This document shows positions 57,355-64,000 of a stretch of DNA of 64,000 bases, piece by piece (position 1 is the stretch's first letter; every line of letters starts with the position of its first letter). The notes beneath the pieces were generated by a model. That model worked only from the letters and a program-made list of their open reading frames with translations, had not been told where the DNA came from and ran no database searches. The stretch is taken from assembly GCF_018446385.1 (NCBI RefSeq), contig NC_056000.1, positions 36,245,511-36,309,510 on the forward strand, read 5' to 3'. Origin of the DNA: Zingiber officinale (taxonomy: Eukaryota > Streptophyta > Magnoliopsida > Zingiberales > Zingiberaceae). The translations under genes and the position numbers were made by a program.

Positions 57355-57994
57355 TTAATCCAATGTTTGAAAATATTTATCCCTCAAAATTGCTACCATT
57401 ACATCAATTCTAATCTTTTTCATGTCTCCTTGTTTGAAGTCCGTCTTCATATCATATAGGAGACATCGAATGCATTGCATCACAAAGAAGCCACAGTCAA
57501 CGCTGTAAAGAACAACAGCATTTTAATTGTCAATATTTTTTTATCAATTATTTATATTCACACCTTGTGCTCGATTTACCTTGCTTGTTATTGTGGACAT
57601 TCAATTGTGCGAGAGACCCATCTATCAAACGGATAATGCCTTTCCAAGTTTGGATGAATAGCAGCAACGTGCTCACGACTATATAATTTAAAATCTGATA
57701 CCTGAAGATTGAAGAGGAAATTTTCATTTTCCATCAACTAGCATTTATATTAAAATACAAACAATATCATTATTATTAGATGCTCACCGCTGCTTCAAAT
57801 TCATATTTGTATTTACTTCCACTTGCAAGAGAATTGTACTGATTGAACGTCATTGATTTGGTGTCCACCACCAGCAAGTGGAAGTGTGCATTATCATTGC
57901 ACAAAGGTATAAATATATACCTTACCTCTTCATCTCGTCTATCCGTCTTTATCATGTGTTGGAAGGCAAACTTACTTGACGATTTCATTAATGA
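57355..57994 (-). pseudogene. Second Ulp1/C48-type protease, partial, minus strand
   Basis: Three exons on the minus strand with matching phases: 57788-57994 (acceptor TTTGTAG, donor GCG|GTGAGC), 57580-57701 and 57355-57502 (TAA). They encode the peptidase end only: His 57884-57886 (AHFHLLVVD), Asn 57833-57835 at the Asp position (QYNSL), catalytic Cys 57493-57495 (VDCGFF). An in-frame TAA at 57588-57590 replaces the codon six before the Cys, the oxyanion-hole Gln in the family (probably CAA to TAA). Upstream exons are absent because a copia element begins at 58119; they may lie beyond the window. It is diverged from the plus copy and convergent with it. Confidence 0.75.
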
Positions 57995-58118
57995 CTACAA
58001 ATATGCAAAGTCATACATACATAACCAACTAATAAAAAGAATTCTATTTTTTACTATAATCAAATCAATTCCTTACTGTGAAGAATGTTGAACAATATAT
58101 TGACTTGTTGTATGTGCT

Positions 58119-59673
58119 GTTGGTGCAACATCCTTAGGTCAAGGTTGACCTGGTTGACCAAGCTTGAGTCTTGGTTTGGGTTTCGATGTTTGACAATGCA
58201 AGGTTGATTGAAGAAGAGTCAAGTAGGTCAAGGATGACCGGATACTTGACTGGGAAGTCGTAGTGAGTAAAGCTAGGCAGGAGGAAAATCCTGGTGAGTG
58301 AAGTCAGGTGAAAGACCTAGTGAGTGAAGCTAGGCAATTGGGAAGTCCTAGTGAGTGAAGCTAGGCAGGAGGAAAATCCTGGTGAGTGAAGCCAGGTGAA
58401 AGACCTAGTGAGTGAAGCTAGGCAATTGGGAAAGTCCTGGTGAGTAAAGCCAGGCAAGAGAAATCCAAATGGGTCAAGGTTGACCAGACATCTGGTGAGA
58501 GTCCAAGTGGGTCAAAGGGATTGACCGGATACTTGGCACGAGAAAGAAAAGTCCAAGTAGGTCAGAGGGACTGACCGGATACTTGGCAAGAAGAGAAAAG
58601 TCCAAGTGGGTCAAAGGTATTGACCAGATACTTGGTGAGAGAGTCCTAGCTGGTCAAGGGTGACCGGATGCTAGGTCTTATGTACCAACAAGTCATAGTT
58701 GACTAGATGTTGGTTTAGGAGGCTTTAGACTTGGTTTTGGGCAAAAACCAAGATCTAGATTGATCAGCCGATTGATCCAGCAGGTTTGGATTGATCCGTG
58801 GATTGATCCAGCAGGTTTGGATTGATCCGTGGATTGATCCAGCAAGGTTTGGATTGATCCGTGGATCGATCCAGCAGATCTGGATCGATCAGTGGATCGA
58901 TCCAGAAGATCTGGATCGATCCTCCGATCGATCCGGTGAGTCCCCGCGAACAGAACCCCTCTGGATCGATCCGTGGATCGATCCAGAGGTCCCAATCGAT
59001 CAGTGGATCGATTGGGACGCTGCTGCTTCGCGCGATAAGCGCTGGATCGATCCGTGGATCGACCCAAGCATTTTTCCAGAGCACAGAGGCGCTCTGGATC
59101 AATCCGTGGATCGATCCAAAGCCTCCCTGATCGATTGGGAGCAATCCAATCGATTGGGATTCGACCGTTGGCGTCGTTTATAGCTGTTGGTGTGCGATTC
59201 CTTCAGGATCTCTTCACCGATTCATTTCAGATCTTCACCAGCTCCTCCACAACTCTTCTCAAGCTCGAGATCGCCAGTTCTTGAAGGTTCTTGGAGGCTC
59301 TTCCAAGTCAAGAGGCGGATCAAAGCAAGAAGAAGAAACTAGGGTTAGGGTTTGTGCACTCATTGTAAGCTTGTAAGCTTGTATTTCTTTACTACCCTTT
59401 CTTCTTCTTGTATTGAGTCTTGTAGGGCTTCTCCGCCCTTGGTAGTTACCATAAAGGAGAGTTTCATTAGTGGAGGGTGCGTGCGTTGTGTGGATCCTTG
59501 GATTAGTCACCTCCCTTGGAGGTGGATACCAAGTAAAATCCAAGTGTTAGCGTGTTTGTATTTGTTTCTTTGTATTTCCGCTGTGCATCCTTGAAGAAAC
59601 AAGCAACGCCGAGCAACGAGAACGCGAAGAGCTATTCACCCCCCCCCCCTCTAGCTACTTTTCGGTCCTAACA
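58119..59673 (+). repeat. Family-A 5' LTR, young copy
   Basis: TGTTGGTGCAACATCC..GGTCCTAACA, 1555 bases. It contains a tandem block of 'gtgagtgaagctaggca'-type units (58255-58450), repeated 'gtccaagtgggtcaa..gaccgg' passages, a block of ATCGAT palindromes mostly as GGATCGATCC (58757-59160), and a C9-rich run at 59640-59649 before the end. Older copies at 583, 10206, 27508/40264 and 28482/38832 have the same order of blocks. Confidence 0.9.
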
Positions 59674-59675
59674 AG

Positions 59676-59687
59676 TGGTATCAGAGC
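59676..59687 (+). other. Primer binding site of family A
   Basis: TGGTATCAGAGC, two bases after the LTR. Perfect match to the common initiator tRNA-Met-complementary site of copia elements. Confidence 0.85.
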
Positions 59688-59807
59688 GAGGTTGCTCTTC
59701 ACCGGAATCATCGCCGGAAGGGTCAAGCATAACAAGAAGAGCTAGAGGGTGAAGAAGTTGAAGCAAAATTGTCAAAGTCAAAGAAATTCAAAAGCTCAAC
59801 TTCTACA

Positions 59808-61541
59808 ATGGAATTCCGAGATGGGCTCGGATTCGACACGAGGGTGGCTCCACCATACACTTCCACGAGCTTCGATTCTTGGAAATCAAGAATCGAAAAT
59901 TTTCTTATGATGGAGATAGAGCAATGGTTTGCTCTTATGGAAGGCTTCAAGACTCCAACAAACTCAAAGGGCAAAGTTCTCAAGAGGAGCAAGTGGAGCC
60001 AAGAGCAAGTCCAAAGGTGCGAGGCCAATGACAATGTGACCAAGCTTTTGGTCAATTTATTGCCAAGCACCATCCTTTACAAAATTGGAGAATTTGAAGA
60101 TGCAAAGAAATTATGGAGTAAATTGGCCAAGCTTCATGAAGAGATCCCCTCCACTGTACAAGAGCAAGAAGAATCCAGAGAGGGTGACTCTTTGGAGCAA
60201 GACCAAGAGGAGGACTCCGAGGTTGAGGGATGCTCAACCTCCGAAGAAGAAGTCCAAGAAGAAGCTTCATCTTCGAGGGAGTGCAATGAAGAGAACAAGG
60301 AGGGAGCATACTCCTTGTTCCATGTACAAGATGATGAAGCCTCCACCTCTAGGATTGAGGGGGAGTGTAGATCAATGAACCCGGAGCAAGAAGAGGCCTC
60401 CACATCCGGGTCAAGTGAAGAAGAAGAAGATGGTGCCACCTCCAAAATTCAAGAAATATCAAATGGAGGAGCAAGTGTCATCCCTACACAAGAAGGTATA
60501 AATGCCTCAATTAAAAATAAAAATCATATAATATGTTTTGAGTGTAGGGAAAGTGGGCACTACAAGAGCAAGTGTCCCAACTTGGCCAAGAAGAAGGGTC
60601 AAGTGACACAAAAGGGCAAGGAGAAGCCCAAGGAGACCACCCCCGGGACAAAGAAGAGCAAGGAGCACATTGTGTGTTTCTTGTGTCAACAAAAAGGGCA
60701 TTACCGAAGTCAATGCCCCAAGGGGAAGAAGATGGTCAAGGCTCAAGAAGGCACTAGTCAAGGGGGAGCCTCCAAGGTAAAGAAGAAGGTAACATTTATT
60801 GAGCCTACCCCTTTACGTTATGGTAAAAAGCATGATAGTTCAAATTTTTATCATTTTAATGCAATTTACCATAAGAATAGAAAGCATGAGGGAATTAAGG
60901 AAAAGCATGTGGCCCTACATGCCAAGACTACCCAACCTAAGGTTAGGAAGGTAGATAGACATTTGGGCAAAAACACTAAGGATAATAGATACAAGCCCAA
61001 GAATAAAAATGCTCATGGATCAAATGAAAAATCAAATACTAAGGACTTAGTAAGGGAAAATCAAGTCTTGAGGTCAAGACTTGATAAATTAGAAAAGACC
61101 CTAAAAAGATTAGAAAATATCCTATTAGGGCAAAATGAGCATAACCTAGGTTTAGGGGTACAAAAGACATACAATGACCATAGAGGTTTGGGATACAAAC
61201 CCAAAGCTAAAAAGGATGTGCTTAGTTATCATAGGGTTCCATATAGTTATGGAACAAACCCTAAGTCTAGGGGTCAAGTCAAGGATACAAGGGAAGATAT
61301 CCCTAGAAGTATCTTTGCAACCAAAGTGACTAAGACTTCTAAGAAGTCTAAGAAAGTCACCAACAAGGTCACAAGGGAGGCTATCCCTAGAGTTGACCTA
61401 GAAAAGGTGACCAAGGCTTCTAAGAAGCCAAACAAGGTCACTAGGAAGGTATCTAGGGAAGTTATCCCTAGTGAATACCTAGAGCATCCAAGGAGCACCA
61501 ATAGGTGTTGGGTTCCTAGGAGCATTTTCTCTACCCCATAA
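59808..61541 (+). CDS. Copia-type gag, intact (family A)
   Basis: ATG at 59808 is the first in-frame Met; the frame is open further upstream only through non-ATG codons. 577 codons to TAA. It has an N-terminal gag domain (residues ~1-120: TSFDSWKSRIENFLMMEIEQ, then ..KKLWSKLAKLHEE), a Glu/Ser-rich acidic linker (~120-240), two zinc knuckles CX2CX4HX4C (CFECRESGHYKSKC near 60537-60578; CFLCQQKGHYRSQC near 60678-60719) and a basic Lys-rich tail. A coiled coil lies near 61040-61130. The C-terminal region has a ~27-residue repeat (KVTK.SKK..KVT..V.RE.IP). It ends TNRCWVPRSIFSTP, like the gag-protease junction motif of Sirevirus-type copia. Gag packages element RNA in cytoplasmic particles. No stop or shift is seen, so it may be functional in trans. 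Confidence 0.85.
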   Translation: MEFRDGLGFDTRVAPPYTSTSFDSWKSRIENFLMMEIEQWFALMEGFKTPTNSKGKVLKRSKWSQEQVQRCEANDNVTKLLVNLLPSTILYKIGEFEDAKKLWSKLAKLHEEIPSTVQEQEESREGDSLEQDQEEDSEVEGCSTSEEEVQEEASSSRECNEENKEGAYSLFHVQDDEASTSRIEGECRSMNPEQEEASTSGSSEEEEDGATSKIQEISNGGASVIPTQEGINASIKNKNHIICFECRESGHYKSKCPNLAKKKGQVTQKGKEKPKETTPGTKKSKEHIVCFLCQQKGHYRSQCPKGKKMVKAQEGTSQGGASKVKKKVTFIEPTPLRYGKKHDSSNFYHFNAIYHKNRKHEGIKEKHVALHAKTTQPKVRKVDRHLGKNTKDNRYKPKNKNAHGSNEKSNTKDLVRENQVLRSRLDKLEKTLKRLENILLGQNEHNLGLGVQKTYNDHRGLGYKPKAKKDVLSYHRVPYSYGTNPKSRGQVKDTREDIPRSIFATKVTKTSKKSKKVTNKVTREAIPRVDLEKVTKASKKPNKVTRKVSREVIPSEYLEHPRSTNRCWVPRSIFSTP

Positions 61542-63866
61542 ATGGGTTAGAGAGTGTCAACTCTAAGTGAAAGGGTAGTTAACCCAATCATGAAGAAATT
61601 GACACTCAAGGAGCATTTTCAAGGTTTTGTTAACCTTTGAAAATGAAATTGAATTATTATTTACTCCTTGAAAGAGTAAAATGTGCCTAATGGTGAAAAA
61701 TTGATTTTATCTTAAAATGGCATAAATTGGGAAAACCTAGAGAAATACCAAGTTGGGATTTTGGTATTCTCTTAGAAATTTAAGGCAATCCGGGCCTTGA
61801 TTTATGTGATTATTCTTGAGGAAAAATGGAATATGCCAACATTTGAGGATATGCTTAATTTTTAAGTGGCATAAACAAATCAAGAGAAATAGAAATGTCA
61901 ATTTAGGTTTTGGCATTTCTTTGAAGCATTTAGGGCAATCTAGGTTTAACATTTTAAGTTAAAACAAGTGATATATTTTGGGTTAGCTAAGTGGTTAAGG
62001 ATACTTAGATAGGTAATCTAGGTATATTTTATTTATGCTAAACTTTGCCATGATTATTTGCCCATCATATGTCATGACATCATGTCTATTTTTACATTTA
62101 TGTTTTATTATGAAAAATCCAAAAATACCATGTCATGACATTCATACATCAAGTAGTTATAGGATATTTTCTTTTGAAAATTATTTTATCTAGATGTATG
62201 CCATAGCATAATCATGCATTAAGTTTAATTCCTTGTAATTAAGGACAAATGACATTTAACAACACTTATTAACAAGTGACATCCTGGGTGGATGTCTAAT
62301 ATCTCTAAAATGCCTAGATAGATATGCATGATCCCTAGAATAGGGCAAAACCAAATTTTACATCTCACAAAGACCTATAAGATGACTTGTATGTGTTTTG
62401 TCCACAATAGATACAAGTGAGATGTTAGGATGATGAACAAAACTCAACATGTTGATTTAGTGCATTCTTTTGAGTTTTAGGTTCATCAAAACACATAGTT
62501 ATGTGTTTTCCCATCATTGGGAAAGCTAATGTACAAGTCATGTGCATTAAGCCCAAGGAATGTGATGGGATATTGGTTTTGAAAATTATTTTAAAAGACT
62601 TTTGGAAAACCTTGGTGAAGGCTATCTTTTGATAGTAATCACCATTGAATAGTTAGACACAAACTTGAAGAAAACGCTAAAGTTTTAGCAAGTTTTCAAG
62701 CTTGTGTCAATCTTTGAAGATATGATATATTTTCATAGAAAACTATTTTTCCATGATAAAGTATGCCCTAAATAATGTCTGCACGAAATTTCATGATTTT
62801 TGGATTTTTGTAGATTTTCTAGGGGTTTCTGAAGTTGGCTGAATTTGAAATTCAGCAACTATCAGAGCTCCGATCGATCCATGGATCGATTGGAGTGTCT
62901 GAATCGATCAGTGGATCGATTCAGAAGGCAATTCTAGCGAGCAGAAGCTCGCTGGATCGATCAGCCGATCGATCCAAGAAGACTGAATCGATCGGTGGAT
63001 CGATTCAGCAGGGTTCAATCGATTGGAACCCAACTCCAATCGATCGAAGATGCTGATTTTGGCTGGGAAAGCTTATTTTCAGCATTTTGAACCTATTTTA
63101 GTCTAGGTAACCATTCCAAACCCCTGAAAATACATTTATATACATAAAAAGGGTGTTTTCGTGTGGAAAACAAGGATGGATTGGTTAAGGAAGGCTAAGT
63201 TGAAGTTTAGGTTGAGGTTTGTTTCAAATTTTGAATATTTGAACCTCAAAACTTCTAAAATTGGGTTTCCTAAAGTTTTGGAGATTCCAAGTCATTGTTG
63301 GTGCAATGACAGAAGTTACCACCATGTCTTTAGGGGGAGGGACTCTTTAAAGACATGAAAACTATTTTTCATGAACCTTGGAAGGTGGTCAACCTTCCGT
63401 TAAGAACATGCTCAAGGTTGAGCGTTTGAACTTTAATGGGGAGTGGATATCCTCATTGTTCAAGTGGCTTCAAGTGGATAATGCTCAAGGATGGGCATTT
63501 GCCTACATTGGGGGAGAATGTAGGGTTAAGGTTAATGAAGGGTATGTGACCTTCATTATCGTGTTGATCACAACGAGTGAAGTTGTGAACAACGATGAAC
63601 AACTCTTCAGGGGGAGAGTTTTCAACAAGTGAATTTGTTGATATGTGCCCAAAAATGGGGCATGGTTTGATGTGTGCCAATAGGGGGAGAATGAAAGGGA
63701 GTAAGTTAGGCTTTCATTATCTAGAGGGAGTTTGCCCTCTTAGGGGGAGAATGAATGGCTTAACTTATGTATTCATTACCTAGTGGCATGAAGAAGGTTT
63801 AGGCTATGAGATTAGCTTAACTTACATGTGGTATTGTAAGTGATAGTGTTGGTATTGTTAAACATC
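61542..63866 (+). other. Non-coding internal region of the family-A element with repeated polypurine tracts
   Basis: No pol domain in any frame. A second ATCGAT-palindrome block lies at 62866-63055 (GGATCGATTC/GATCGATCCA types), as in the LTR. From 63330 on, AGGGGGAG-type tracts recur at about 63332, 63511, 63610, 63688, 63738 and 63870. Short open frames here (62835-63056, 63378-63632) follow the repeats and have no domain. Confidence 0.7.
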
Positions 63867-63880
63867 AAAAAGGGGGAGAT
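63867..63880 (+). other. Polypurine tract of the family-A element
   Basis: AAAAAGGGGGAGAT immediately before TGTTGGTGC. Primes plus-strand DNA synthesis. Confidence 0.8.
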
Positions 63881-64000
63881 TGTTGGTGCAACATCCTTAG
63901 GTCAAGGTTGACCTGGTTGACCAAGCTTGAGTCTTGGTTTGGGTTTCGATGTTTGACAATGCAAGGTTGATTGAAGAAGAGTCAAGTAGGTCAAGGATGA
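63881..64000 (+). repeat. Family-A 3' LTR, first 120 bases
   Basis: Identical by eye to the start of the 5' LTR. Truncated by the window end. Confidence 0.9.

Larger units (their letters stand above)
58119..64000 (+). mobile_element. Young gag-only copia retrotransposon, family A (3' LTR runs off the window)
   Basis: The 5' LTR is 58119-59673 and the 3' LTR starts at 63881. The 120 visible bases of the 3' LTR are identical by eye to 58119-58238, so the insertion is recent. The internal 4.2 kb holds a primer site, one intact gag frame, ~2.3 kb without coding sequence and several polypurine tracts. There is no protease, integrase, reverse transcriptase or RNase H, so it depends on another element's pol. 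It sits inside the minus-strand Ulp1-like gene. The candidate 5-base target at the left is TGTGC (58114-58118); its partner is outside the window. Confidence 0.9.

Noticed and set aside
58693..59183. Frames of ~90-130 codons on both strands rich in DRSTDRS or GSIRGSIQ
   Set aside because: Produced by the GGATCGATCC palindrome block of the LTR; simple-repeat translation.
59769..59771. TTG as the start of family-A gag
   Set aside because: First in-frame ATG at 59808 gives a normal gag N terminus.

Overview
This is nuclear DNA of a flowering plant. The genes are split by GT-AG introns, most of the sequence is nested LTR retrotransposons and DNA transposons, and there are three plant-specific natriuretic-peptide-like (EG45-domain) genes. 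The LTR types (copia-like families with a TGGTATCAGAGC-type primer site and LTRs full of ATCGAT palindromes; a Tat/RIRE2-like gypsy element with a TGGCGCC primer site) suggest a monocot, possibly of the ginger group. That taxonomic guess is recollection, not proof.

Layout. 1-6.3 kb: remnants of copia family 'A', then a nearly whole gag-only copia element, family 'B' (2247-6272). 6.3-9.1 kb: isolated minus-strand exons, one clearly COX19-like, one encoding a signal peptide and one orphan. 9.8-10.8 kb: a CACTA-type terminus beside a family-A LTR fragment. 11.1-11.8, 23.4-24.0 and 42.9-43.5 kb: three minus-strand paralogues of a small secreted EG45/plant-natriuretic-peptide-like protein with matching exon structure, TATA boxes and flanks. 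These dispersed tandem duplicates are the only convincing intact host genes here. 13.5-22.1 kb: decayed gypsy gag, a solo-like LTR, and a broken Tat-like element with tandem arrays, an antisense-type ORF and a gag remnant. 27.5-40.7 kb: a five-layer nest of LTRs. Three of the insertions are proved by perfect 5-bp target duplications (TTAAT, GTTCC, TCGGG). The innermost is a 6.8-kb Tat-like derivative without pol. 41.7-46 kb: a CACTA-like end, a possible SINE and minor repeats around the third EG45 gene.

46.3-58.1 kb is the most unusual part. It holds a Mutator-like (MULE) transposase gene with MuDR, transposase, SWIM and zinc-knuckle domains. This is followed by a multi-exon Ulp1/C48-type cysteine-protease gene lying between two inverted arrays of a ~350-bp hairpin-rich satellite, then a second, partial, opposite-facing Ulp1-type gene. 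Both proteases have Asn at the usual catalytic Asp position. The second carries a stop exactly at the oxyanion-hole Gln codon and is cut off by a young gag-only copia element (58119 to beyond 64000). Ulp1-carrying MULEs are a known plant class; the array architecture and the shared Asn are what seem worth following.

The transposon genes act on their own elements (transposase, gag capsid). The EG45-like genes probably encode apoplastic signalling or wall-associated peptides. No RNA polymerase III tRNA gene, rRNA or CRISPR-like locus was found.
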